From contig CANMFP010000001.1 of the NCBI GenBank assembly GCA_947497265.1, positions 496,001-560,000 of the forward strand: a DNA stretch of 64,000 bases. Reading direction: 5' to 3'. The position numbers were made by a program, and so were the translations under genes. The DNA comes from an uncultured Isoptericola sp. (GTDB lineage: Bacteria; Actinomycetota; Actinomycetes; Actinomycetales; Cellulomonadaceae). This document shows, piece after piece, positions 35,426 through 44,620 of this stretch (position 1 is the stretch's first letter; each line of letters opens with the position of its first letter). The notes below the pieces were generated by a model. It saw only the letters and a program-made list of their open reading frames with translations. It searched no databases and was not told the origin of the DNA.

Positions 35426-37681
35426 TCAACCGGGCAGCGGCGCCGAGCTCTCCGGCTCGGTCGGCTGCGGCCGCAGCTTCGCCCACACCAGCTTGCCGGA
35501 GCCCGCCGGGCGCCAGCCCCAGTCCGCCAGCCGCTCGACGATCTGCATGCCGAACCCGCCGACCCGGTTCGGGTGCCCGTCCGTGGCCACCGGCGGTGCC
35601 GGGTTGGCGTCCTCCACCTCGATCCGCAGACCGTCGCCCGTGTCGAAGAGCCGCAGCGCGATGTTGCCCCATCCGTGCAGCACGCCGTTCGCCACGAGCT
35701 CGGAGACGACCAGCTCGGCAGCGGCCGACTCCGACAGCCCCCAGGCCTGGCAGGTGCGCAACACCGCGTGCCTCGCCCGCCCGATCGACGCCGGCTCGCT
35801 CGGCAGCAGCCAGCGCCGCGAGCGCGGGCTCAGGGCCGTCACCTGGGCGTCCTGCACCGGGTCCGGCACCCGCACGACCACGATCGCCACGTCGTCCTCC
35901 GGCGAGTCGGCGAGCCGGGAGAGCAGCTCCTCGCCGACGCCCGCGGCGTCCCGCGCAGTGATGCGGGCCGACATCTCCACCAGGGTGTCCAGGCCGACCT
36001 TCAGCGACCGGTCGCGGCGCTCGATGAGGCCGTCCGTGTAGAAGAGCAGGATGTCGCCGCGGTGCAGCACCTCGCGGCCCGTCGTCCGGGTCGTGTTGCC
36101 GAACCCGACGAGCGAACCTCCCGCTCCCGAGAGCTGGCGGACGTCGCCGTCGCGCAGCAGCAGCGGCGGCAGGTGCCCGGCGCGGGTGTACTCGACCGAC
36201 CACGAGTCGTCGTCGGCCACGTGCCGCAGCGTGGCGTAGACCATCGAGGCGGGGCGCGGGACGCGCATCCCGGCGACGAGCTGGTCGACACGGTCGAGCA
36301 CGGTCCCGGGCGTCGTCAGCTCGTAGGCGTAGGCGCGCACCACCGACCGGAGCTGACCCATCGCGGCCGCGGCCTCGACGTCGTGCCCGACGACGTCACC
36401 GATGACGAGGCCGACCGTGCCGTCCGTGATCTGCAGGACGTCGTACCAGTCGCCGCCCACCTGGGCGTGCTCCGCGTTGGGCGCGTAGTAGGTCCACACG
36501 TCGAGGCCCGAGACGTCGGCCTGCTCGGGGAGCATGGCACGCTGCAGCGCCTCGGCCAGGCGGTGCTCGCGGGCGTACAGGCGGGCGTTGTCGATCGCCG
36601 TGCCGGCGCGGCGGGCGACGACCTCGACGACGGTGAAGATGTGCTCGGGCCCGGGTTCCGACCAGCCGCCGACGTCGGCGGACCCCGGCCCCCGGGCGGC
36701 GTCCCCGTGCCACGTCACCAGCAGGCCCAGCACGCGGCGTCGGCCCGCCACGGCGTGCACGACGACGGAGCGGGGCACGACGCCGGACTCCTCCACGACG
36801 CGGTGCACCAGGTCGCGGCGCAGCCAGCCGGACGCGGAGTGCGGGCCGTAGGACCCGCTGAGGTCGAGCCGGACCGGGCCGTCCACGACGCCGTCGAGCA
36901 GCTCCTGGACGTGGTCGACCGAGGGCGAGGTCTCCGGCGTGCGGGCGCTCCCGTCCGTGCCGCCCGCCGGTTCCTGCGGCGGCACGTCACCGTTCAGGTC
37001 GTCGGTGTGCCAGGTCTCCGGCACGTATCTGGTGTGACGGCGGCCGCGGCCGGACGGCGGCGACGCGACGTCGACCCCCTCGGCGTGCTGCAGGCCGTCG
37101 TCGTTGAGGTAGAAGCTGCTCCACGGCACGATCGAGCGCAGCAGGTCCGCGATGTCCCGCAGCGCGTACGGGTACTCCAGGTCGCCCAGGAGCTCCGTCG
37201 TCTGGGCGATGAGGTCCAGATCGGCGCGCTGGCGGCGCTCGACCTCCAGGGAGGCGAGCTGGGCCGCCTGCTGGTCGACGTACTCGGAGACGTCGGTCGT
37301 GATCCCGACCCAGCGCACCTCCTCGCCCTCGGCGTGCGCCATCGGCGTGACGTCCACCTGGAGCCAGCTGACGCCGCCGTCCCGCTTGCGCGCGCTGACG
37401 ATGCGACGCATCGAGCGCCCCGCGGCCAGGTCGGCCTGCGCCGCGGCACGGTTCGGGTCGTCCTCGACGAGCGCCAGGAGCGGGTGCGGCCCCAGCATCC
37501 GCAGCCCGTCGACACCCACGCCGACGAGCCGCTCGAACGCGTCGTTGACCCAGATCACCGGCATGCCGGTCTCCCAGGGGCCCGTGACGAAGGCGGGGAC
37601 GGTGGTCGTGGTGATCGCGACGGCGAGCTGCTCGCCGGAAACGGGCGCCGCGATCGACGAATGGTGGGGCAAATCGGTCAT
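35426..37681 (-). CDS. PAS-GAF-SpoIIE phosphatase with fused anti-sigma-like HATPase
   Basis: A 751-residue multidomain signalling protein. Residues about 25-140 form a PAS domain, 150-380 a GAF-like domain with a Pro/Asp/Gly-rich insertion, 400-610 a SpoIIE/PP2C phosphatase (AMLPEQ, GGDWYDV, IGDVVGHD, FYTDGLIE, DDVAIVVVR), and 620-740 an RsbW-like HATPase with ELVANGVLHGWG and the glycine-rich GFGMQIV. One protein thus combines the phosphatase that activates an antagonist with the kinase that inactivates it. It is divergent from a STAS gene at 37796, its likely partner. The ATG is preceded by GGAGGG. Confidence 0.93.
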   Translation of the reverse strand: MTDLPHHSSIAAPVSGEQLAVAITTTTVPAFVTGPWETGMPVIWVNDAFERLVGVGVDGLRMLGPHPLLALVEDDPNRAAAQADLAAGRSMRRIVSARKRDGGVSWLQVDVTPMAHAEGEEVRWVGITTDVSEYVDQQAAQLASLEVERRQRADLDLIAQTTELLGDLEYPYALRDIADLLRSIVPWSSFYLNDDGLQHAEGVDVASPPSGRGRRHTRYVPETWHTDDLNGDVPPQEPAGGTDGSARTPETSPSVDHVQELLDGVVDGPVRLDLSGSYGPHSASGWLRRDLVHRVVEESGVVPRSVVVHAVAGRRRVLGLLVTWHGDAARGPGSADVGGWSEPGPEHIFTVVEVVARRAGTAIDNARLYAREHRLAEALQRAMLPEQADVSGLDVWTYYAPNAEHAQVGGDWYDVLQITDGTVGLVIGDVVGHDVEAAAAMGQLRSVVRAYAYELTTPGTVLDRVDQLVAGMRVPRPASMVYATLRHVADDDSWSVEYTRAGHLPPLLLRDGDVRQLSGAGGSLVGFGNTTRTTGREVLHRGDILLFYTDGLIERRDRSLKVGLDTLVEMSARITARDAAGVGEELLSRLADSPEDDVAIVVVRVPDPVQDAQVTALSPRSRRWLLPSEPASIGRARHAVLRTCQAWGLSESAAAELVVSELVANGVLHGWGNIALRLFDTGDGLRIEVEDANPAPPVATDGHPNRVGGFGMQIVERLADWGWRPAGSGKLVWAKLRPQPTEPESSAPLPG

Positions 37682-37716
37682 CAGCCCTCCGTTTCCGACG
37701 TGTCGCGGCGAAGTTG

Positions 37717-37746
37717 GTGCATTCGATGCACATTCAACCGTAGATT
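37717..37746. promoter_or_regulatory. Operator and promoter between SpoIIE-type and STAS genes
   Basis: GTGCAT-TCG-ATGCAC (37717-37731) is a perfect dyad in the 114-bp divergent region. The rightward -10 TAGATT is at 37741-37746, so the dyad covers the -35 position and would occlude the STAS promoter when bound. The regulator is unknown. Confidence 0.65.
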
Positions 37747-37795
37747 GGTGTCCGCTGAGACCCGAGAAGAGCGAGCAGCTCGAGGAAGGAGCACC

Positions 37796-38218
37796 GTGCA
37801 GGAGGGATCGAACGCGACGCCGAGCACCCCCACGTCCGGCGACGGCACGGAGCACACCGCTCCCCAGATCGGTGACCCGGCGAGCATCCACGTCATCGTG
37901 GGCACGTCCCGGGCACGCGTGGTCCTCTCGGGCGAGATCGACGCCGACGTCAGCACAGAGCTCGGCGAGGCGATCTCCGACGCCGAGGCCTCCGGCCTCC
38001 CGGTGGAGCTCGACGCGCACCACGTCACCTTCATGGACTCCTCCGGGGTCGCGTTCCTGGCACGCCTGGCATCCCGGAGCCCCCACAAGGTGCGGGTGCT
38101 GCGCGCACCGCCCACCGTGCGGTTCCTCCTCGAGGTGACGCGCATCGGCGAGCTGCTCGAGATCGTGGACGAGGACCCCGGCGTCGACCTGGACATCACC
38201 ACCGCCGGCCCTCGATGA
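37796..38218 (+). CDS. STAS-domain anti-sigma factor antagonist
   Basis: A 140-residue RsbV/SpoIIAA-like protein with an approximately 30-residue Thr/Ser/Gly-rich N-terminal tail before the STAS fold. The phosphorylation motif is MDSSG, with S83 aligned to the phosphoserine of SpoIIAA. The GTG start has GAGGAAGGAG upstream. Divergent from the phosphatase/kinase fusion, it probably forms a partner-switching pair with it, controlling a sigma factor encoded elsewhere. Confidence 0.92.
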   Translation: MQEGSNATPSTPTSGDGTEHTAPQIGDPASIHVIVGTSRARVVLSGEIDADVSTELGEAISDAEASGLPVELDAHHVTFMDSSGVAFLARLASRSPHKVRVLRAPPTVRFLLEVTRIGELLEIVDEDPGVDLDITTAGPR

Positions 38219-38219
38219 C

Positions 38220-38263
38220 GCACGACGCCCCTCCGCCGGGTCACCGGCGAAGGGGCGTCGTGC
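38220..38263. terminator. Bidirectional terminator, STAS/fba
   Basis: A 13-bp outer stem (38220-38232 with 38251-38263) encloses a 6-bp inner stem (34-39/44-49) with a GTCA loop, between the convergent STAS and fba genes. Confidence 0.88.
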
Positions 38264-38282
38264 ACGCTCCCTCAGGAGAGGG

Positions 38283-39302
<1,020 letters not shown>

Positions 39303-39399
39303 CTGCGGTACTCCAATGAGGGAACGTACGAGGAACGCAGGCGGGCGGTGACACACCCTCGCTGGTGGCTGGCGGCCTCCTGGGCCCACATGCACCCGG

Positions 39400-39428
39400 A
39401 TTTTCTCATGACCGGGTCATGGGCGTCA
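39400..39428 (-). promoter_or_regulatory. fba promoter with a dyad filling the spacer
   Basis: On the minus strand TGACGC (39423-39428, -35) and GAAAAT (39400-39405, -10) are 17 bp apart, and the spacer is almost entirely a 15-bp palindrome CATGACC-G-GGTCATG (39407-39421). A protein bound there would sit between the two promoter elements, either as a repressor or, as for MerR-type factors, as an activator that twists the spacer. Confidence 0.6.
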
Positions 39429-39462
39429 CATCCGGGCTCGCAGAGCGAGACGGTCGCCCGCG

Positions 39463-40107
39463 TCACGCGTGCTGCAACGCCCAGGAGTGCATCGCGATCG
39501 CGGCCGCCGCACCGGCGTTCAGGGAGCGTGTGGAGCCGTGCTGGGTGATGTGGACGACGACGTCGCACGCCGCCTGGGCCTCGGGCGTCAGCCCGCTCGA
39601 CTCCTGACCGAACAGCAGCACGCAGCGGGCGGGCAGGTCCCGACGCTCCAGCGGGACGGAACCCGGCACGTTGTCGACGCCGACGATCGGCAGCCGCTCC
39701 CCCTGCGGGCCTGCACCTGCCGCCCAGGCGACCAGCGCCGCCGCGTCCGGGTGGTGGTCCACGTGCAGGTAGCGGTCGGTGACCATCGCGCCCCGACGGT
39801 TCCACCGCCGTCGGCCCACGATGTGCACCCCGGCGACGTTGAACGCGTTGGCCGTACGCACCACGGAACCGATGTTGAGGTCGTGCGCCCAGTTCTCGAT
39901 CGCCACGTGCAGGAACGCGTCGGTGGCGCGGCGGTGGTCCAGGTCCGCGACGATCGCCTCGACGGTCCAGTACCGGTAACGGTCGACGACGTTGCGGCGG
40001 TCGCCGTGGGCGAGCAGCTCGGGGTCGTACCGGGGGTCGTCCGGCAGCTCGCCGGGCCAGGGCCCCACGCCGACCCGCTCGCCGGCGGGCTCACCGGCGT
40101 CAGGCAT
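39463..40107 (-). CDS. TrmH-family (SpoU) RNA 2'-O-methyltransferase
   Basis: A 214-residue SPOUT methyltransferase with the three family motifs: ENWAHDLNIGSVVRTANAFNV, CVLLFGQESSGLTPE and the C-terminal ITQHGSTRSLNAGAAAAI. It modifies ribose 2'-OH in tRNA or rRNA; which position cannot be told. The ATG at 40107 lies inside the end of the DUF368 gene (8-nt overlap), so the two are co-transcribed. Confidence 0.93.
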   Translation of the reverse strand: MPDAGEPAGERVGVGPWPGELPDDPRYDPELLAHGDRRNVVDRYRYWTVEAIVADLDHRRATDAFLHVAIENWAHDLNIGSVVRTANAFNVAGVHIVGRRRWNRRGAMVTDRYLHVDHHPDAAALVAWAAGAGPQGERLPIVGVDNVPGSVPLERRDLPARCVLLFGQESSGLTPEAQAACDVVVHITQHGSTRSLNAGAAAAIAMHSWALQHA

Positions 40108-41077
40108 GCTCCTCGCTCCGCGACGACTCCCACCAGATCGCGGCGCCGACGACGGCGGCACCCGCCACGGCGAGCAGGGCCGGCCCGACGACGGTACCGG
40201 CGCCCGGCGGGGCGAGGAGGCCCTGGTCGGCGTCCTGCCACGGCCACAGCGCCCGCAGGGAGCCGATCATGAGCCCCGCCAGGACCGCCATGGTGACCTG
40301 CCGGCGATGCTCCAGGAGCCAGTGCAGCAGCTTGACGAAGCTCGCCAGGCCGGCCACGGCGCCGAGGGCGAACGCACCGACGAACGCCAGGTCGCGGTCC
40401 TGGACCGCCTGCTGCACGGGCACGTAGAGCCCCATGACCAGGAGCAGCGTCGATCCGGACACGCCGGGCAGCACGAGCGCGTTGATGGCGATGGCCGCAC
40501 CGACGAAGACGTACCAGAGGGAGGGCTCGGCGACCTCGGCAGGAGGCAGGCCCACCAGGAAGAACCCGACCACGACGGACGGCACGAGGATCGCGCCGTC
40601 GAGCAGGCGGAAGCGGTGCGGCATCATCCGCAGCGGGACGACGACCGCCACCGCGATCATGCCGAAGAACAGCGCTCGCATCATGACGGGGTGGGACTCG
40701 ACGAGCGGGGCGACGACGCTCAGCGAGACGAGCAGGAAGACGGCCATGCCCACCAGGACCGGGAGCAGGAAGCGCCAGTCCACCGCCCGCAACGCCCGGC
40801 CGGCCGGGCGGAGCCCCTTGCCCTGCGCGACACCCTGGACCAGCTCCCGACCCGCGTGCACCACCTGGTTCGCGCCCGTCAGCAACCGGTCGTAGAGGCC
40901 GGTCACCAGGGCGATGGTGCCGCCGGAGATCCCGGGCACGGACTCGGCCATCCCCACGAACCCGCCACGCAGGGCGAGCCCGGGCGCCGCCCGCCACGTG
41001 GTGCCTGCAGGAGGGACGGCGTGGCGGCGCACGGCGCCGGAGTGCGTCGGGGGTTGTTCGTGGGCCTCGTCAGTCAC
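40100..41077 (-). CDS. DUF368 protein, probable undecaprenyl-phosphate flippase
   Basis: A 325-residue membrane protein with about eight to nine helices and the two family hallmarks GMAESVPGISGGTIALVTGLY (shown in part) and LPGVSGSTLLLVMGLY, which form an inverted-repeat pair. DUF368 proteins (PopT) have been identified as undecaprenyl-phosphate transporters that recycle the C55 lipid carrier of wall synthesis. The GTG start has no Shine-Dalgarno; TAGGCT lies 7 nt upstream. It is only 29 bp from the divergent HAD gene. Confidence 0.9.
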   Translation of the reverse strand: MTDEAHEQPPTHSGAVRRHAVPPAGTTWRAAPGLALRGGFVGMAESVPGISGGTIALVTGLYDRLLTGANQVVHAGRELVQGVAQGKGLRPAGRALRAVDWRFLLPVLVGMAVFLLVSLSVVAPLVESHPVMMRALFFGMIAVAVVVPLRMMPHRFRLLDGAILVPSVVVGFFLVGLPPAEVAEPSLWYVFVGAAIAINALVLPGVSGSTLLLVMGLYVPVQQAVQDRDLAFVGAFALGAVAGLASFVKLLHWLLEHRRQVTMAVLAGLMIGSLRALWPWQDADQGLLAPPGAGTVVGPALLAVAGAAVVGAAIWWESSRSEEHA

Positions 41078-41084
41078 GGGACGA

Positions 41085-41100
41085 AGCCTACGGCTACGGT
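41085..41100. promoter_or_regulatory. Minimal bidirectional leaderless promoter
   Basis: In the 29-bp gap between divergent starts (41077 minus, 41107 plus) lie two back-to-back -10 hexamers: TAGGCT on the minus strand (41085-41090) 7 nt from its GTG, and TACGGT on the plus strand (41095-41100) 6 nt from its ATG. Their centres are 10 bp apart, so only one polymerase can bind at a time, and each -35 falls in the opposite gene. Confidence 0.75.
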
Positions 41101-41106
41101 GTGCCC

Positions 41107-41883
41107 ATGACGGACCGACAGATCGAGTGCTGGCTCACCGACATGGACGGCGTCCTCGTGCACGAGGGCGAGGCGATCCCCGGCGCCGCGGAGTTCATCG
41201 CGACGCTGCGCGACGCGGGGCGACCATTCCTCGTCCTGACGAACAACTCGATCTTCACGGCACGCGACCTGGCGGCCCGGTTGTCCCGCTCCGGCATCGA
41301 GGTGCCGGAGTCGGCGATCTGGACGTCCGCCCTCGCGACCGCCAAGTTCCTGGCCGACCAGGTGCCGAACGGCTCCGCCTACGCCATCGGCGAGGCCGGC
41401 CTGACCACGGCGCTCCACGCGGCCGGCTACACCCTCACCGAGACCGACCCGGACTACGTGGTGCTCGGTGAGACGCGCACCTACTCGTTCGAGGCGATCA
41501 CCAAGGCGATCCGGCTCATCAAGGGCGGCGCGCGGTTCATCGCGACCAACCCGGACACGACCGGGCCGTCCACGGAAGGGCCGTTGCCGGCCACCGGTGC
41601 CGTCGCCGCGATGATCACCGCGGCGACGGACCGCTCGCCGTACTACGTGGGCAAGCCGAACCCGATGATGTTCCGCTCGGCCCTCAACCGCATCGACGCC
41701 CACTCGGAGACGACGGCGATGATCGGCGACCGCATGGACACCGACGTCGTGGCGGGCATCGAGGCCGGGCTGGAGACGTTCCTCGTGCTCACCGGCTCGA
41801 CCGCGCGGGACGAGGTCGACCACCACCCGTTCCGCCCGTCGCACGTGGTCGACTCGATCGCGGATCTCATCGCCCGCGTCTGA
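41107..41883 (+). CDS. HAD-IIA (NagD-like) phosphatase
   Basis: A 258-residue HAD hydrolase of the NagD/4-nitrophenylphosphatase group: DMDGVLV (D12, D14), LTNNS, KPNPMMF and GDRMDTDVVAG with the class IIA cap between motifs II and III. The substrate is unknown, often a nucleotide or sugar phosphate in this group. It has no Shine-Dalgarno and is predicted to be leaderless (TACGGT, 6 nt). Confidence 0.93.
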   Translation: MTDRQIECWLTDMDGVLVHEGEAIPGAAEFIATLRDAGRPFLVLTNNSIFTARDLAARLSRSGIEVPESAIWTSALATAKFLADQVPNGSAYAIGEAGLTTALHAAGYTLTETDPDYVVLGETRTYSFEAITKAIRLIKGGARFIATNPDTTGPSTEGPLPATGAVAAMITAATDRSPYYVGKPNPMMFRSALNRIDAHSETTAMIGDRMDTDVVAGIEAGLETFLVLTGSTARDEVDHHPFRPSHVVDSIADLIARV

Positions 41884-41899
41884 CCCGCCCCGCCACTTT

Positions 41900-41971
41900 G
41901 TTGTGGGCGCGATTTCTGGCCCGAATTGCCTCGATTGCCCGGCTTGAGGCACCAGAAATCGCGCCCACAAC
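41900..41971. repeat. 72-bp nested inverted-repeat element
   Basis: GTTGTGGGCGCGATTTCTGG (41900-41919) is repeated as its exact complement at 41952-41971, and the 32-bp interior carries a second stem TGCCTC/GAGGCA (41927-41932 and 41946-41951). It lies between the convergent HAD and pyrE genes, where it can terminate both, but it is AT-richer and longer than needed; it may be a copy of a dispersed repeat. Confidence 0.85.
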
Positions 41972-41988
41972 GCCTCGGCCCGGCGGGG

Positions 41989-42570
41989 CTATCGGCTGAG
42001 GCCGAGGTCGTCCAGGTCGAAGAGGTAGTGGTACGGCACGCCGAGGGCCTCGATCTTCTCCCCCGCCCCGGTCGCACGGTCGACGATCGTCGCGCAGCCG
42101 AGCACCTCGGCACCCGCCGCGCGCAGCGCCTCGATCGCGGTGATGGGTGACCCGCCCGTCGTGGTGGTGTCCTCCAGCACGACGACCTTGCGGCCCGTGA
42201 CCTCGGGCCCCTCGATCTGCCGCTGCATGCCGTGCGTCTTGGCCGACTTGCGCACGACGAACGCGTCGAGATCCTGCCCGCGCGACGCCGCGGCGTGCAG
42301 GAGCGCGTCGGCGATGGGGTCGGCGCCGAGCGTGAGGCCGCCGACGGCGTCGACCTCGGCCGTACCCAGCCCGACCTCCTCGAGGTGGTCCAGCAGCACG
42401 TGCCCCACGAGCGGGGCCGCCCGGTGGTGCAGCGTGATGCGGCGCAGGTCGACGTAGTAGTCGGCCTCCGCACCGGAGGAGAGAGTCACCTTCCCGTGCA
42501 CGACGGCGAGCTCCTTGACGAGCTCGAGCAGCTGCTCACGGGGGGTCGGGGAGAAGTCCGCGGAAGTCAC
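41989..42570 (-). CDS. pyrE: Orotate phosphoribosyltransferase
   Basis: A 193-residue type I PRTase converting orotate and PRPP to OMP in pyrimidine synthesis. The PRPP motif VVVLEDTTTTGGS and the early LSSGAEADYYVDLR segment are conserved. The GTG at 42568-42570 is the start: TACCCT lies 6 nt upstream (42577-42582, minus strand) with no Shine-Dalgarno, again the leaderless pattern. It stands apart from other pyr genes. Confidence 0.97.
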   Translation of the reverse strand: MTSADFSPTPREQLLELVKELAVVHGKVTLSSGAEADYYVDLRRITLHHRAAPLVGHVLLDHLEEVGLGTAEVDAVGGLTLGADPIADALLHAAASRGQDLDAFVVRKSAKTHGMQRQIEGPEVTGRKVVVLEDTTTTGGSPITAIEALRAAGAEVLGCATIVDRATGAGEKIEALGVPYHYLFDLDDLGLSR

Positions 42571-42634
42571 GGCACCAGGGTACGCGGGCCGCATCCTCTC
42601 CCACGGCGCACGGCCGCGCCCTCGACACGGGCGC

Positions 42635-42664
42635 ACTACCTCGCGCTGGCGGGGCACTACCTCG
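42635..42664 (+). repeat. Short direct repeat in pyrE/ABC intergenic DNA
   Basis: ACTACCTCG followed by CTGGCG within a base or two occurs at 42635 and again at 42656, 21 bp apart; the same 9-mer also occurs in the short convergent gap at 19343-19351. The meaning is unknown. Confidence 0.45.
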
Positions 42665-42698
42665 GCTGGCGACCTCGGCGATGTGCGGGGCACACACG

Positions 42699-42748
42699 AT
42701 GTATGGCCAACACTACGTGTATGCCATACACTCGTGTACGGCATACAC
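42699..42748. promoter_or_regulatory. Tandem TetR-type operators at the ABC promoter
   Basis: GTGTAT-GCC-ATACAC (42717-42731, perfect) and GTGTACGGCATACAC (42734-42748, one mismatch pair) stand 17 bp apart centre to centre; a weaker third site (42699-42713) lies 18 bp further upstream. TACACT (42727-42732) is a probable -10 overlapping the first operator. The Shine-Dalgarno GAGGAGG and the GTG of the ABC gene follow. The TetR gene at 44621 is the likely cognate regulator. Confidence 0.82.
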
Positions 42749-42768
42749 AGTCCTGAGGAGGCGCCGCC

Positions 42769-43743
42769 GTGAACCCACCGATGATCGAGACCCGAGGGCT
42801 CCGCAAGTCCTACGGGCACCACCCCGTCCTGCGCGGCGTCGACCTGACGGTCCGCCGCGGCGAGATCTTCGCCCTGCTCGGCGCGAACGGCGCCGGCAAG
42901 ACCACCACCGTCAACATCCTCACCACGCTGCTGCGGCCGGACGGCGGCACCGCCGCCGTCGCGGGCGCCGACGTGGTCCGCGAGGCCGCGACCGTCCGCC
43001 GTCGGATCGCACTGACCGGGCAGTACGCCTCGGTGGACGAGTTCTCCACCGGGACCGAGAACCTCGTGATGATGGCCGACCTGGCCCACCTGCCCCGGCG
43101 TGCCGTCCGCCGCCGTGCCACCGAGCTGCTGGACAGGTTCGACCTCGCCGACGCCGGCCGGCGCAAGGTCGCCACCTACTCTGGCGGCATGCGGCGCCGG
43201 CTCGACCTGGCGATCAGCCTCGTCGCCGACCCGGACGTCCTGGTGCTCGACGAGCCGACGACAGGACTCGACCCGGCCTCGCGCTCCCAGCTCTGGGAGG
43301 TGGTCCGCGGGCTCGCCGCCGACGGCACCACCGTGCTGCTCACGACCCAGTACCTGGAGGAGGCCGACCGCCTCGCGGACACCATCGCCGTGCTGGCCGA
43401 CGGCCAGGTCGCCGCCCGCGGGACCGCCACCGAGCTCAAGACGCTGGTCTCCGGCGAGCACGTCCGCGTCACGTTCGACGACGCGACGAGCCTCGCCACC
43501 GCGCGCGACGTCACGTTCGTCGGCATGCCCGGGCTCGACGGCGCCGAGACCGACCACCGGACCCTCGCGCTGACCATCCCCAGCATCGAGCCCGTGCGGA
43601 CGATCCGTGCCGTGCTCGACCGCGCCGACGCCGGCGGCCTCGCCGTCTCCGGCGTGAGCGTCGTGAAGCCGACGCTCGACGACGTCTTCCTCGCCCTGAC
43701 CCAGCAGCCCGCCCACCAGCCCGCACCGGAGGCCGCACGATGA
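42769..43743 (+). CDS. ABC transporter ATPase, DrrA type
   Basis: A 324-residue ABC ATPase of the daunorubicin-resistance (DrrA) class: Walker A GANGAGKTT, signature YSGGMRRRLD, Walker B VLVLDEPTTG, then the DrrA-specific C-terminal domain with KPTLDDVFLALT. It should power export of a hydrophobic compound with the permease encoded next. The GTG start follows GAGGAGG; the gene ends in an ATGA overlap. Confidence 0.94.
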   Translation: MNPPMIETRGLRKSYGHHPVLRGVDLTVRRGEIFALLGANGAGKTTTVNILTTLLRPDGGTAAVAGADVVREAATVRRRIALTGQYASVDEFSTGTENLVMMADLAHLPRRAVRRRATELLDRFDLADAGRRKVATYSGGMRRRLDLAISLVADPDVLVLDEPTTGLDPASRSQLWEVVRGLAADGTTVLLTTQYLEEADRLADTIAVLADGQVAARGTATELKTLVSGEHVRVTFDDATSLATARDVTFVGMPGLDGAETDHRTLALTIPSIEPVRTIRAVLDRADAGGLAVSGVSVVKPTLDDVFLALTQQPAHQPAPEAAR

Positions 43744-44564
43744 CCACCACGACGCCGGCCGCACCGCCAGCGGCCTCGACAGCACCGACCCGCCGCAGCC
43801 CGCACCGCCACGCCCCGCTGCGCGACGTCGCGACGATGTCCCGGCGCGAGGCCCGCCGCAGCATCCGCTCGGTCGACGGCATCATCACCGCCTTCGCCCT
43901 GCCCGTCCTGATCATGGTTGTGTTCGTCGTCATCTTCGGCGGCGCGATCAGCGGCGGCAGCGGCTCGTACATCGACTACGTGGTGCCCGGGGTGCTCATC
44001 ATGTGCCTCGGGATGAACTCCGCGACGGCGGCGGCCGCCGTCGCGCAGGACATGACCTCCGGCACCATCGACCGGTTCAAGACCCTGCCGATCTTCTCGC
44101 CGTCGGTGCTGTGGGGGCACGTCGTCGCGAGCGTCGTGCGCAACCTCGCCTCCGCCGTCCTCGTCGTGCTCGTCGCCCTCGCCCTCGGGTTCCGGCCCGA
44201 CGCCGGCCCGGCAGGCTGGCTCGGGCTGGTCGCCTTCGCGACGTTCGCGATCGTCACGTTCACCTGGATCAGTGCCGTCCTCGGACTGGTGATGAGCGTG
44301 GACTCGGCGCCGTCGCTCAACATGCTCTTCCTGTTCGTGCCGTACCTCAGCTCGGGCTTCGTGCCGGTGGAGACCATGCCCGACTGGCTGCACGGGTTCG
44401 CCGAGAACCAGCCGTTCACGCCGATCATCGAGACGGTGCGCGGCCTGCTGATGGGGAACCTCGAGACGTCCACGCTCCTGGTGGCGTGCGCCTGGCTCGC
44501 CGGGTTCCTCGCGCTCAGCCTGGTGGCGGGGTCGCTGCTCTACCGCCGGCGCACTGCCCGGTGA
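43740..44564 (+). CDS. ABC transporter permease, DrrB type
   Basis: A 274-residue ABC-2 permease with six helices and the conserved stretch DYVVPGVLIM and the PFTPIIETVRGLL motif near the end. A Pro/Thr/Arg-rich N-terminal tail of about 30 residues precedes the first helix. It is translationally coupled to the ATPase gene by ATGA. The substrate is unknown. Confidence 0.93.
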   Translation: MTTTTPAAPPAASTAPTRRSPHRHAPLRDVATMSRREARRSIRSVDGIITAFALPVLIMVVFVVIFGGAISGGSGSYIDYVVPGVLIMCLGMNSATAAAAVAQDMTSGTIDRFKTLPIFSPSVLWGHVVASVVRNLASAVLVVLVALALGFRPDAGPAGWLGLVAFATFAIVTFTWISAVLGLVMSVDSAPSLNMLFLFVPYLSSGFVPVETMPDWLHGFAENQPFTPIIETVRGLLMGNLETSTLLVACAWLAGFLALSLVAGSLLYRRRTAR

Positions 44565-44620
44565 CACCCACGTCGCCGGCGGTCGCCCCTCGGTGGGCGG
44601 CCGTCGGCGATGATGTCCCC

